This document shows, piece after piece, positions 34,576 to 44,377 of a stretch of 62,867 nucleotides of DNA. How positions within the stretch are numbered: the first letter of the stretch is position 1; each line of letters opens with the position of its first letter. Source of the DNA: a virus; the IMG/VR virus record IMGVR_UViG_3300024518_003743, positions 1 to 62,867 of that record. One strand, written 5' to 3'. Below the pieces are notes generated by a model. It was given only the letters and a program-made list of their open reading frames with translations, did no database searches and had not been told where the DNA came from. Made by a program: the position numbers and the translations under genes.

Positions 34576-35426
34576 TACAGTCCAAATGTTTGAGGAACGT
34601 CAATAGCAGGCGTAGCCGCTTGCTTATCAATACCTAAGCGAATGTTGTCAATCGTTTGGTTTTGAATCTCTTGTGCGTTCGGGTTAATACCAGGTGTCGC
34701 TAAAGGTGGAGCTCCAGCGTTTTCGCCCGCTCCTCCACCAAGGAGTCCAGACACGCTTTGAATGATGTTTCCTATGTCTCCAGCGACTCCGGTTGCTCCG
34801 GTTGCTCCGGCTGCAGGTGTGGCTGCGCTTGAGGCTGCTGGATTTTGGCCAGGTAAAGTTCCTTGGAGCGCTGCTAACGAGCCTAAGTTTTGTAAGGCGT
34901 CCGTTCCCGCCTGAGCAGAGGCCGCTTTGGCTCGGTTTTGATTAAGCAATCCGAGCTCTAATGTTCTTTGGCTTATTCTGGTTCCAAGCTGCTGAGTAAG
35001 CTGTTCTACGAAAGGAAGCCTTTGTTGTCCCTGAACTACCGCTTGGTTTGTAGCTGCCTGGGTTCCCTTTTGTGCTTTAATCAATGCGTTTACCGTGCTT
35101 CCCACATCTCCGCCTGTTGACCTAGCTATACGCCCTTGAGTTGTAGCCCCAACTTTCTGGGCCTCCCCAATGGCGCCTTGAGTGGCCGCGTCTGAGCCAG
35201 TAGAAATGTTTTTTCTAATCTGGTTAAGCTCGTTGATTCTTTGTTGCTCCAAAGGATCTACAAGCCCAGGAGCAAGCTGATTCGCTTTTCTGCCCTGAAC
35301 ACCAGATTCTATAAGGCCTCCAGCCGTCTGCCCAATCTGAGCTCCAACTGCTCCTCCAACGCCCGGTGCGATAGTTGTTCCAGCTACGCCTCCTAAAATT
35401 GCGCCTATTGATTGTCCGTTTGCCAT
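34575..35426 (-). CDS. small ejection/pilot-like protein with glycine zipper
   Basis: A 283-residue Gly/Ala/Gln-rich protein. The N-terminus has a glycine-zipper membrane segment (GAILGGVAGTTIAPGVGGAV), the middle is Gln-rich helix, and residues about 195-215 are Ala/Gly repeats. This matches small internal proteins of podoviruses that insert in the host membrane during DNA delivery. It is between the nozzle protein and the larger internal proteins. Confidence 0.65.
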   Translation of the reverse strand: MANGQSIGAILGGVAGTTIAPGVGGAVGAQIGQTAGGLIESGVQGRKANQLAPGLVDPLEQQRINELNQIRKNISTGSDAATQGAIGEAQKVGATTQGRIARSTGGDVGSTVNALIKAQKGTQAATNQAVVQGQQRLPFVEQLTQQLGTRISQRTLELGLLNQNRAKAASAQAGTDALQNLGSLAALQGTLPGQNPAASSAATPAAGATGATGVAGDIGNIIQSVSGLLGGGAGENAGAPPLATPGINPNAQEIQNQTIDNIRLGIDKQAATPAIDVPQTFGL

Positions 35427-38400
35427 TACTTAATCGGTTTATATTGAAGAACAGTTTCTACAACCTTAAAGTCTTCCTCAAAAATATGAATTACTTTGCA
35501 GAATAGCAATCTAGCTTGTACCCGATCTCTGGTTGCTGAAACCGAAAGGTCCTTTCTAGGAATCTGCTGACCCCATCCGTCGTATTGCTTAAGATACAGC
35601 GGACCTTGAATTCCTGGGTCTAGTGCACAGACTAAATCTCTGTCCTCATCCAAAAACTCTATTCTACTTGGTTTTTGTTCGCCTCTCTTTCCGGTCATGA
35701 CCTCGAAGCGAATGTATTCTTTTTCTACGGCTGGTGAAGGGGAATAGTTCGTTATAAGCGAATATTCTATCGGGCCTCCATTTATTTCAAACCCTCTTTC
35801 GAGCTTGTAGGTCTCAAGACCTCTAAATCCGTACATGTCGTTGTCGCTGAACAGGTAGGTGTCGAACTTATAGTCAAACGACCCCAGCCAGTGATTAGTG
35901 TCTTGAGCAAACACAAACGTTTCCGAGTCTACCGAATCTCGCTCAGTTTCTCCTTCTACAAGAAATTCCGGAAGCCTCTGAGGGTCAAGCTGTAACCAAT
36001 ACTCATTGTGGTTATGGTTGACGCCTCCAGCAATGCGATCAAGATATCCAGCCCTCATTCTGATTAATACAGGGTTAAGCCTGGAGAAGTAGGTGTCCTT
36101 CGCTATGTCTTTTACCACGTTGCTCATTAGCCTATACACGGAGTGGTTGTTAGGAATGTAAAGAGCTTCTTGTTTAACTCTTCCGTCCTCAGTTATAATG
36201 TCCATGGTGCCTTCGCCCATTCCTCTCCACATTTCATCGCTAGAGCCAACCTCATGGTCTAGCCAGTACTGACCTCCAACAAACCTGTCAGAAGCAAGTG
36301 TTGATAAGTCGTTAGCCTCAAGGCTAGAAAGTATTGTTTTGTTGGTCAGGATAAGGCATATCCCTGACTCACAAATAGCGTACAGGTTGTCGCCCTTTCC
36401 TGGGGTTGTTGCATCCCAAGCTTTCTTGATTTCGCCGTCATCATCGTCTAGGTCAAATCGATTCAGCGAAAGGAAAGTCTTTAAACCGGGAGAGTCTTGT
36501 TGATTTATCGCTCTAGACAGGCTCCATGTGACTCCAGTACAGAAGTCGTTCTCCTCTTCGAATCCAAAGTCCGGCTTTGACAAGAACTCAATAGGCCCTC
36601 TAACAGCATAATCAAGATTGATGTTCTGCATGAATCTAAGACCTCCAAACTTCCAAATACTATATTCAAGAGGGTAGTCTTCGAAATAGTCTTCGAACAT
36701 GTTGTTGTCTGACGCAATATCTTCAATGACCCCGGTCGCGAAGCTTGAGTTGTCAAATCGATTCGGACGCATAATGTAGTGAGTCAGCGGGAAGTACTGG
36801 TCAGAAGTTGCCCCGTTGTGGGCATAGTGAACTGCCACCCGGCTTTCGCACGCGAACATAATGCACAGTTGTCGGATATACCCAAGGCTTCCCTTGTTTA
36901 TGTCCTGAATCTTGTTAATCCCTGTGGTTCTAGCAACGATGTACTGACGAGGGTTGATCTCGTACTTTCTAAACGGGAACCCAATGTTGAACACGAACTG
37001 AGTGTCTTCAGCGTTGTCTGAAGCATCTGCCTCACGATCGATTGGAGAGAAGATGGCTTCTCCTACCGTGCTATCTCCTCCGAATACTCGTATTGGCCGT
37101 CTATTGTCATACCTGACTAATATTTTCTGGTCTACCGTTGGGTAGAAATTTGGGACGTTGAATTCGACTGTAAACGCCGTGTCTCCTGCGTTTGTGTGCG
37201 TGTACAATCCAACAACCTCGTTCCCAAGTGCTGCGGCATAGAATCCGTTTGTTGTAATGTCTGTTAAGATTGCTGTTACCTGAGCAGCCGTCAAGAACGT
37301 GCTATCCATAAACACTTCAATGTTTCCGGCTCCGTCTTGGAGGTAGACAAACACCTCATCAGCAGCTCTTGGACCTGTAGAAGACAAATCAGGAATACAG
37401 TCTTCCCACCTTTCGTCTACAAGCTCAAAAAATTGGTCAGGAGTTCCGTCAGCTTGGCCGATAATGCTCTCTACCTTCTGGTAGTGCCCTGTTCCGTAAT
37501 ACTGGTCAATATTTTGATCGATTACATTCTTTCCGTCCTGAACGATGTTTATGATGTACATCGGCTCAGTAAAATCCTTCAGTCCAGCATCGTCGAAGTC
37601 GTTGTTTCCGGTTCCGCCAGAGCCTCCGGCATTGTACACGTTTCCTGTAAGTGAAAGCTCGTAGTACACACCTCTGCCCTCCGTAACAGAAGCTATGCTG
37701 TCAATACTTATAAGAGTATCTCCTCCGTCAGGACCAACAAAAGCTCCTCCGCCAGCAGCGTGAGAATTTCTGTACTTGTTGTATGCTACATATCTGTTTC
37801 CTCCAGAACCAACACCCATTCCCGGGTCTTCTCCTGGGTTTATCTGGCCTTCGTCATGAAGCACCCGCGCGTAGGTAATCATATCTACAAGCCTGTCTCG
37901 TGCCGAGAGCAGTGAGTTCTCTTCAAATGAATACACCTCCGAGAAGAAGCCCAGAGGAGAGACCACCTGAACGCTGTAGTTCTGAGGGTTGCTCGAAATA
38001 TCATCAATAACCGACTGGCTGATTATTCCAGCCTCAATGTCTGGTGAGAAGAACCAAAACTTGTCTTGGTCTTTCGTGGCCGCCGATGCGTTACCAGCAG
38101 CATTAAAGTCTCCTTGGTTTAGGGCATACGATCCAATTCCTTGGCATACAACCCTCCCTGCAGGTGCTGTTCTAACTACTGAAAATGCTTTTGCCCACGA
38201 CGGAAGATTGCTAATACCTCCAATGGCAACTCCATGGGCATAATAGTTTGGCGCGAAGCCCTCAGGGTTGTACGCTCTAGTTACCGGACCAGCATCTGCC
38301 TCGAAATTGACTTGGTAGTTGTGGTCTCCGGTTGAGTCGTTCTGGTCGGTAGGCCTGTATGGGTCATAGCCAATTTCATCGCCACCAACGAATAGTCCAT

Positions 38401-39895
38401 GCCCAGAATCCGGACACCCAAGGCTATTTACCTTTCCTTGAGACTTTGATCCGTCGTCTAGTATGTTTTGGAACCCACATTTGTCCGTCTTACTGACAGC
38501 ATCTTCCAAATCGAATATCTCATGCGTCTGAGTTACGGCACTCTGCAGGTTTGCTGCCTCGGCAGTTCCGAAATACGAGAGCAGTTGAGAGTCGACGTCT
38601 GCCTCAGCTCTTCTGTTCGGTATTTGGAAGTTCTGAATCCCAGCATCGTCCTCGGCAAAACCTCGACCGCCAAGTGCGTCGAATAGGTTTACAGCAAAGC
38701 TGAACCTCTCTCCGCCGGTGTAGTTTTTGTAGTACGTGTGATTCACCGGGTCGTTGTGCCCTGCTTTTCCGAGCTTCTGAACGATTGGGAAAATCTTCTT
38801 GCCATTGAACTCGTCAAATACAAGGTTAGTCTCTTTTGAAGCGGTGCTGTAGTTCATTAGAACTATCTTCTTGTCGTGGTATCTGATTGCTTTCGCTTTC
38901 TCGATAAACGACAATTCGCTTTCTCCTTCTCCGTCAGCAAGGGTGTCTTCTACGTTTGATTGAATCGGGTCAACAAACTCTCGAACAGATATCTCCCCTG
39001 GAGAAACCTCAAGTTTTGCGATTACCTCTCCTTGCGGAACAAAGTCAAGACCTCCAGCAGCCTGATAGGACACTCGACGGATCTCAATAAAATCATAGTT
39101 AACCAGATTCGTAATTCGAAACTTAAGCTTAATCCCGAAGCTCGTTGGAGCTGTTACGTCAGGACTGTCGCCATAACTCTTCGTATACGGGTACTGGTTG
39201 CTTCCTGTTCCCGACCCTTGAAGCACAGGAATTGGAGGGGTTTGGTGCCCCCAGTTTGTTCGGTCTCCTTCGTCATTAACGTATCTAAGAGAGTACTGAT
39301 AAGAGCCTATAGGAAGTCCGCCTCCGCCCCCGACATTCTCAAGACCTGTAAAAACAGGGATGTCAAGTGGAGAATCTAGATTTACCGTGTATAAAGCTGG
39401 ATTGAAGTTCGTGAAATACTTGTCAGGGTCTAGCGTGAGTGAGTCGATGATGTCCTGAATGTTGAATATCATCGGAGTCGTGTTATTGTCGGTGATATAC
39501 CACTCTCCTCCTTTACAGTTCTCGTTTCTGTCACACTGGATAGGGAAGTCCACTAGCCAAGGCATGTCTGGGGACTGACCCATTATAACGCCGTCGATAC
39601 GGATGATTGGAGCCTCTGCCCCATTTCTATCCACCCAGATTTCAACAATGTTCTTGTTAATATCTTTTTCACCTATGCAAACCCAATCGCCAGGAATGTT
39701 CTGAGCTGGGAACTCAACCTCTTCTCCGCGAATCTTAACGTGTGATCGTTTTCCGCCAGTAGAATCGGATATGCGACCGTTCTTACTGTCGTAGTATTCT
39801 CCGTCATTATCGGCACCAGAAAGCTCAGGGTCAATGTCAACATTCGCCCCTTTCCAGTTCGATTTTGCGTCTTTTGGATGGTGTTCCGTCTTCAT
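35426..39895 (-). CDS. tail nozzle / DNA-stabilisation protein
   Basis: A 1489-residue beta-rich protein placed directly after three ring-like proteins. The start (ELSGADNDGEYYDSKNGRIS) and early GDWVCIGEKDIN segment resemble the large stabilisation or tail tubular B-like proteins of crAss-like and P22-like phages, which form the tail muzzle as a beta-propeller-like hub. Size exceeds the usual 700-900 residues, suggesting added domains for host contact. Confidence 0.65.
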   Translation of the reverse strand: MKTEHHPKDAKSNWKGANVDIDPELSGADNDGEYYDSKNGRISDSTGGKRSHVKIRGEEVEFPAQNIPGDWVCIGEKDINKNIVEIWVDRNGAEAPIIRIDGVIMGQSPDMPWLVDFPIQCDRNENCKGGEWYITDNNTTPMIFNIQDIIDSLTLDPDKYFTNFNPALYTVNLDSPLDIPVFTGLENVGGGGGLPIGSYQYSLRYVNDEGDRTNWGHQTPPIPVLQGSGTGSNQYPYTKSYGDSPDVTAPTSFGIKLKFRITNLVNYDFIEIRRVSYQAAGGLDFVPQGEVIAKLEVSPGEISVREFVDPIQSNVEDTLADGEGESELSFIEKAKAIRYHDKKIVLMNYSTASKETNLVFDEFNGKKIFPIVQKLGKAGHNDPVNHTYYKNYTGGERFSFAVNLFDALGGRGFAEDDAGIQNFQIPNRRAEADVDSQLLSYFGTAEAANLQSAVTQTHEIFDLEDAVSKTDKCGFQNILDDGSKSQGKVNSLGCPDSGHGLFVGGDEIGYDPYRPTDQNDSTGDHNYQVNFEADAGPVTRAYNPEGFAPNYYAHGVAIGGISNLPSWAKAFSVVRTAPAGRVVCQGIGSYALNQGDFNAAGNASAATKDQDKFWFFSPDIEAGIISQSVIDDISSNPQNYSVQVVSPLGFFSEVYSFEENSLLSARDRLVDMITYARVLHDEGQINPGEDPGMGVGSGGNRYVAYNKYRNSHAAGGGAFVGPDGGDTLISIDSIASVTEGRGVYYELSLTGNVYNAGGSGGTGNNDFDDAGLKDFTEPMYIINIVQDGKNVIDQNIDQYYGTGHYQKVESIIGQADGTPDQFFELVDERWEDCIPDLSSTGPRAADEVFVYLQDGAGNIEVFMDSTFLTAAQVTAILTDITTNGFYAAALGNEVVGLYTHTNAGDTAFTVEFNVPNFYPTVDQKILVRYDNRRPIRVFGGDSTVGEAIFSPIDREADASDNAEDTQFVFNIGFPFRKYEINPRQYIVARTTGINKIQDINKGSLGYIRQLCIMFACESRVAVHYAHNGATSDQYFPLTHYIMRPNRFDNSSFATGVIEDIASDNNMFEDYFEDYPLEYSIWKFGGLRFMQNINLDYAVRGPIEFLSKPDFGFEEENDFCTGVTWSLSRAINQQDSPGLKTFLSLNRFDLDDDDGEIKKAWDATTPGKGDNLYAICESGICLILTNKTILSSLEANDLSTLASDRFVGGQYWLDHEVGSSDEMWRGMGEGTMDIITEDGRVKQEALYIPNNHSVYRLMSNVVKDIAKDTYFSRLNPVLIRMRAGYLDRIAGGVNHNHNEYWLQLDPQRLPEFLVEGETERDSVDSETFVFAQDTNHWLGSFDYKFDTYLFSDNDMYGFRGLETYKLERGFEINGGPIEYSLITNYSPSPAVEKEYIRFEVMTGKRGEQKPSRIEFLDEDRDLVCALDPGIQGPLYLKQYDGWGQQIPRKDLSVSATRDRVQARLLFCKVIHIFEEDFKVVETVLQYKPIK

Positions 39896-40698
39896 TAGTA
39901 GTTCATTCTAGCTAGGTACTCTTTAAAGTCTTGTCGCTGTTTGTTACTCAGTGCGCTTACCCTGTGCTCAGCCTTAGCCCAGCTACCGTCAAACGGCTTG
40001 TCTTTTCTGGATGTTATTTTCGCCTGTATGGTGCTCCACTTGTTAAATTCAACACCTTCTGCGTCTGCAATCCTAGTGTCTAGCCCTGCTTCGGAAACGT
40101 AGTCTTTAACCGCCTGACGAAGCATGTTCGGTATAACCGGCAAGTCTCCAATATCAGCGCCCATTCCGTTGAATTCAATCAATATTTTTCCAAACTTTCT
40201 ACAGCTCTCGCTAAGCATGATTACGCCCTGCTGTACATTGAAGAAGAAGAGCTCATTGACTCCACCTACGCCCGTAAGGTTGTTATCTCTTCCTAGCCGG
40301 TTTGTAGCGCCTCTGAATCTGTCCCTGTGAAAAGGGTCGTTGTGGTTGTCGAGCCTGTCTTTAGCAACAAAGCCGTTTCCAGACTTAGAATTGATAAAGT
40401 TTCTCTTCCAGTACACGTTTTGGCTTCTTGAGATGTCGCACTCTGTTCCGTTGAACAGGTACATGTTCTTTAGGTTAAACGCGCCCTTAGGCATGTCTAG
40501 CCTCAGGTCTGCAGGAACCTCAAAAACCTCGCTTCTCTCGTCGAAATAAGTGTCGAACGAAAGCTCTTCTAGAGCCTGCTGAATCTGAGATACATAGAAC
40601 CCTCTAGAGTTCACCTTGAATGATGAGTCCTTTACGATCTTCAAAACGTCAGCCAAAATCTCGTTGACCGTCACAAAGCTTTGTCTGCTAAAATCCAT
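39895..40698 (-). CDS. ring/connector protein (tail tubular A-like)
   Basis: A 267-residue protein. Its start VNEILADVLKIVKDSSFKVN and the segment GFYVSQIQQALEELSFDTYF are typical of the head-tail ring proteins of crAss-like podoviruses, which form the dodecameric collar below the portal. It overlaps the nozzle gene by one base. Confidence 0.65.
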   Translation of the reverse strand: MDFSRQSFVTVNEILADVLKIVKDSSFKVNSRGFYVSQIQQALEELSFDTYFDERSEVFEVPADLRLDMPKGAFNLKNMYLFNGTECDISRSQNVYWKRNFINSKSGNGFVAKDRLDNHNDPFHRDRFRGATNRLGRDNNLTGVGGVNELFFFNVQQGVIMLSESCRKFGKILIEFNGMGADIGDLPVIPNMLRQAVKDYVSEAGLDTRIADAEGVEFNKWSTIQAKITSRKDKPFDGSWAKAEHRVSALSNKQRQDFKEYLARMNY

Positions 40699-41432
40699 TA
40701 CTTATTGGTTGGAGCGTCTTGGCTCAATTCGTTAACACTAACCAACTTATTAGTTGGAACTCTTTTATTTGTGGTGCTGTCTGCACCGTCATTCACTCGC
40801 TCTTGAGGAATAAGAAGCACAAATCTACCCAAGTCGAGCACTTGTCTCTTAAGCTGAATCAACAGCTCTTCCGGGAAATCGAACGGCTCATCCAAATCAA
40901 CCTTTGTGATTGGATCAAACGTGCTATAAATTCCGATTTCAATTTGCGTTACATTAACGCATTCGAGCCCAAGCAAATATAAGTGGTCTCCCGTTCTATA
41001 CCAGTACGGGTTCTTCGGAGATGGCTTCTCATATTTTGTGTAATACAGTCTCTCTGAATCTCCAGGGGTAGTTCGTAAAATCTTTTTATGCGTAAAAGGC
41101 GGCGGACACCCCTCTGCCTTCTCCTCGATGTAGTACGACATGTACTCAACTCCGTTGTCCTTATCATAATCATAAATACTCTTTGGGAGTATAATGTGTT
41201 TCCGGCCCTTGATTTCGTTCGGATTAGCGTTGACAGCATGAACCTGTACGGGAACAATAAAAGTGCTCAGGAACGCCCCAGAATCTCTTTTGGCGATGTG
41301 TTGAGACTTTAGTCGATTACCAAGCATCAGCGTCCAGTAAGCAACTTGTGACTTCTGAACTATCTTGTCATCGAAGGTCTGTTTTAGATCCTTCGCAATG
41401 TCGTCTACGATATGTCTTAAGAGTGTTGCCAT
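40698..41432 (-). CDS. ring/connector protein
   Basis: A 244-residue protein starting MATLLRHIVDDIAKDLKQTF, with YWTLMLGNRLKSQHIAKRD nearby. Length and order between two other similar-sized proteins fit the set of stacked ring proteins found between portal and nozzle in crAss-like tails. The stop and start codons of these genes overlap by one base. Confidence 0.55.
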   Translation of the reverse strand: MATLLRHIVDDIAKDLKQTFDDKIVQKSQVAYWTLMLGNRLKSQHIAKRDSGAFLSTFIVPVQVHAVNANPNEIKGRKHIILPKSIYDYDKDNGVEYMSYYIEEKAEGCPPPFTHKKILRTTPGDSERLYYTKYEKPSPKNPYWYRTGDHLYLLGLECVNVTQIEIGIYSTFDPITKVDLDEPFDFPEELLIQLKRQVLDLGRFVLLIPQERVNDGADSTTNKRVPTNKLVSVNELSQDAPTNK

Positions 41433-42187
41433 TACATCATGAGTTGAACTAGGTCAGCAATGTCCTTTGTGGTAACATTGTACAAATTAGTTTGGTCCCC
41501 CTGCTTGAAAGCGATGAAGTTCAATGCTTTCTGAACAATCAGGTTTATCATCGTATCAGGAAACTCTATTGAGTCTGTCTGCTGAGTGATAGGGCTAGGG
41601 TATTTTAAATAAGTAACACCCACGAACTGACCAGCAGCCGAAGGACGAACCTCTATTTCCGATCCAGGAGTGCTGTACGACGTAGAGCCATAGTTTGCGT
41701 CAGTAAGGTACGCATAGCTAACAAGAGAGCCTGTAAGGATGTTGTTTCCAGCCTCAAATACGTTTTTCTTATTCTCGTCCCATTCTTCGAGTGTTAGCCT
41801 TCTCGCAGACTGTTCGCTGTCCACATAACTAAGACCATCCATGAATGCTGAATCTTCCGGGTTCGAAAGGAGGGCTGGGGCTGTGCTAGGGTACACAGTA
41901 GCCAGTGGGTTTACTCTCATCACCGTCCAAACCTTATCCGTAAAGTTCGGCTGGTTAAAAGCTATTCTTGAAAATTGACTAGCTTGAAATATTCTAACGA
42001 AAATTAGCTCTCTGAAATTTTCTCCAGAGAGCTTCTTCTCATCAAAAGCTTTATTTACAACAGCAGATAAAAACTCAACAGAATAGTTGATTGCTGGTTT
42101 GAGATCCTGCTCAAAAAGATAACGGTCAGAACCCTCGGCGTCCAAAGCTGATTTAATCCGTTCTATTACGCTCTGAACTTGTATCAT
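41432..42187 (-). CDS. ring/connector or head-completion protein
   Basis: A 251-residue protein with a helical N-terminus (VIERIKSALDAEGSDRYLFE) and a beta-rich C-terminal half (VRPSAAGQFVGVTYLKYPSP). It follows the capsid genes and precedes the other ring proteins, as expected for a head-tail connector component. Confidence 0.55.
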   Translation of the reverse strand: MIQVQSVIERIKSALDAEGSDRYLFEQDLKPAINYSVEFLSAVVNKAFDEKKLSGENFRELIFVRIFQASQFSRIAFNQPNFTDKVWTVMRVNPLATVYPSTAPALLSNPEDSAFMDGLSYVDSEQSARRLTLEEWDENKKNVFEAGNNILTGSLVSYAYLTDANYGSTSYSTPGSEIEVRPSAAGQFVGVTYLKYPSPITQQTDSIEFPDTMINLIVQKALNFIAFKQGDQTNLYNVTTKDIADLVQLMM

Positions 42188-42198
42188 TCATTTTAGTT

Positions 42199-43026
42199 TT
42201 ATCCAGGCACTTCGCCTAATAGTTTCTCGGCTTTTTGAGTTTCTACAAGCCTCATTTGAGACTCGCTTTTCTCTCTAGCCATTTCCTCTTCAGCCAGCTT
42301 GTTGGCTAATGCAATTCGCATATCGTTCACGTTCTCCATCATTCCGATTCCGTGAGCTTTTGCCGTCCTTGCAACTCCAAACTGATCCTGAGCCTTCAAA
42401 GAAGTCATGTACTTGGCAAGCTTCGCAGCCTTTCTAGCATCCATGCTAAGAGCTTCTTCAGCTCTCGAGTAGAAGATGGTGCCATAATAGGTGTGCTCCA
42501 TCAACCACGCTGCCTCCTTCTTGCTTTTACAGACGTAAATAGAAAAGTTGAACAACTCAACCTCTTTACCCGCTTGTCGTCTTCTCGTTGCTTGATATTT
42601 GAAAATGATCTCCTTTCCAAAAGGAGTTCTAACAGGGAGCCCCTGTCTGATATCATCAACAATCACATAACCTGTTTTATGTGCGTAAAAGACAATTTCT
42701 TCACCCTGGTCCAGCAAATCGTCTGGGTCAAGGTCTGCAACATCCACGTATCCGTGTCCGGAACCATACTTATCGGCGTCAGACTTAGCGCTCATTGCTT
42801 CAATGGCCTCCATGGCCTTTAGCAACGCTTTATTGTCTTGTGGCGCCTCTACCGGTTGTCTCTCCCTCTTCTCGAAGGCGTCTAACCGTTCCTGCATCTT
42901 CTTCATCTGAGATAGAATCTCATCTGCTGATGGAGGGGCTGGTGCTTCTGCTGGGTTTGTATTTGTATTTGCCGGTTCTTGTGGCAAACGTTCTTCTGGT
43001 TTCTGTTCGTCTCTTTCTAGAGCCAT
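42199..43026 (-). CDS. capsid-associated protein after the MCP
   Basis: A 275-residue protein with a Pro/Ala-rich start, a short coiled coil (EILSQMKKMQERLDAFEKRE), a central mixed domain and a helical C-terminus. An intrinsic terminator lies just upstream, so it is probably made at a lower level than the MCP. Possible minor capsid or head-maturation protein. Confidence 0.5.
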   Translation of the reverse strand: MALERDEQKPEERLPQEPANTNTNPAEAPAPPSADEILSQMKKMQERLDAFEKRERQPVEAPQDNKALLKAMEAIEAMSAKSDADKYGSGHGYVDVADLDPDDLLDQGEEIVFYAHKTGYVIVDDIRQGLPVRTPFGKEIIFKYQATRRRQAGKEVELFNFSIYVCKSKKEAAWLMEHTYYGTIFYSRAEEALSMDARKAAKLAKYMTSLKAQDQFGVARTAKAHGIGMMENVNDMRIALANKLAEEEMAREKSESQMRLVETQKAEKLLGEVPG

Positions 43027-43048
43027 CTTTTCTGCTTTATCTGAAGTT

Positions 43049-43077
43049 AAAAAAAAGCCAGGGCCGAAGCCCCGGCT
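43049..43077 (-). terminator. intrinsic terminator after the major capsid gene
   Basis: On the - strand a nine-pair stem AGCCGGGGC/GCCCTGGCT (one G-U pair) closes on a UUCG tetraloop and is followed by a run of T. It lies eight bases after the MCP stop and would cut back transcription of downstream genes after high-level MCP synthesis. Confidence 0.85.
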
Positions 43078-43084
43078 AAAAATT

Positions 43085-44356
43085 CTATTGGATATCCAAA
43101 ATGAAGGATGCCAATGGGTTGTTGAATCGGATGCTCAACTGTCCACCTACCCAAAAGTCGATGAAGTCTCTGAAGCTACCTTTTTCAAGGTCGTCAGTTT
43201 GTCCCATTTCAAATGCAGGCAAGCCTTTCATTTTCTTTGGAGCTACTGTCTCCTGATCCAAAACAATCACTCTTCGTTGCCAGTCTGCTGGGAAGCAAGA
43301 CTCTTCACGCCAAAGCTCACAAGGAACTAGAACGTAGTTTGAAGTACCCAACTCAATTCGCTTAAGGTTCAACTTAGCGATTTCGTCGTTCGGCTCGTAA
43401 CGAAGTCCAGGCTGCTTGTACACCTTCGAGAACTCGTTCAAAATTTGATCGGTTCCGTAGATGAAGCGTGTCGCCCCTTCTTTCTTGAAGTTAGTTGAGA
43501 AAGCAAGCGTCTCGAAAGCCGACTGCAAACCTGCAACTGTTGGATTCGACGTTGCAGATCCAGCCGCAATCATCGAAGGATAGATACCACCCATTGCTTT
43601 CGCAACATGGCTGTTAGCGATGGCGTATTCCCCACGCTCACCATTCCAGAAAGAGTTGAACATGTCAATTCTTAACTGCTTCATTTTCTCCTCTTTGTCT
43701 ACGTTGAGGTAGTTCGTAGTTCCAGAGTTTTTATACTTCTGAAGCTCTCTACGTGCCCATCTCTGAGCTCTCAAGAAGAACTGAACGTAGTTGTAACGAG
43801 TGATCGTTTCCAAACGCTCGTAGTTAGAGAAAGAATCCATACCGTCGGCACGAATCGTTGACTGAATGGAGAATATGTCTCCAATCGCTACCGCAGGAAG
43901 ACCCGCGTTGGTTAGTGAGTTAACCGTGATATCGGCAGCACCGACAGCGGCAACAACACCGTGTGAACCATCTGGAAAGATGATAACCAAATCCGGAGAA
44001 ACATGCGCGATGCTCGCCGCAGTCATCGGGATGACCTGAGTTTGGTTAGTTCCTGGAACCGCCGCAGCAGCACCTACAATAGCAGTTGCCTCAAGAGGAC
44101 TTCTACCGAAAGTGTGTTCCAAATATTCGAATTCATCATTGTTCACATCCTCGAAAGGCTTCATGAACAACAACTTCAAGGTATCGAATTGTGCCGGAGC
44201 AGCATCGAAAAGGGTACTCTGAATCGCTTTCGCAATCAGGTTAGCCTCTGTTACCGAGAATTGTGATTCAACACCGTAAAACGATGCTTGTGGGTTGGTG
44301 TTTTGGTTACCAAAAGGGATGTTCCCTGGACCCGGAGTGTAATTAGTATTACTCAT
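43085..44356 (-). CDS. major capsid protein
   Basis: A 423-residue protein placed after the scaffold-like gene and followed by a strong terminator. Features fit HK97-fold capsids of podoviruses: a flexible N-terminus, a long helix-rich region (YVQFFLRAQRWARRELQKY) resembling the spine helix area, and a C-terminal FIDFWVGGQLSIRFNNP. Expected to form the icosahedral shell. Identity rests on order, length and terminator more than on a single motif. Confidence 0.8.
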   Translation of the reverse strand: MSNTNYTPGPGNIPFGNQNTNPQASFYGVESQFSVTEANLIAKAIQSTLFDAAPAQFDTLKLLFMKPFEDVNNDEFEYLEHTFGRSPLEATAIVGAAAAVPGTNQTQVIPMTAASIAHVSPDLVIIFPDGSHGVVAAVGAADITVNSLTNAGLPAVAIGDIFSIQSTIRADGMDSFSNYERLETITRYNYVQFFLRAQRWARRELQKYKNSGTTNYLNVDKEEKMKQLRIDMFNSFWNGERGEYAIANSHVAKAMGGIYPSMIAAGSATSNPTVAGLQSAFETLAFSTNFKKEGATRFIYGTDQILNEFSKVYKQPGLRYEPNDEIAKLNLKRIELGTSNYVLVPCELWREESCFPADWQRRVIVLDQETVAPKKMKGLPAFEMGQTDDLEKGSFRDFIDFWVGGQLSIRFNNPLASFILDIQ

Positions 44357-44377
44357 TACTTTTTAGTTTAGTTTGAC

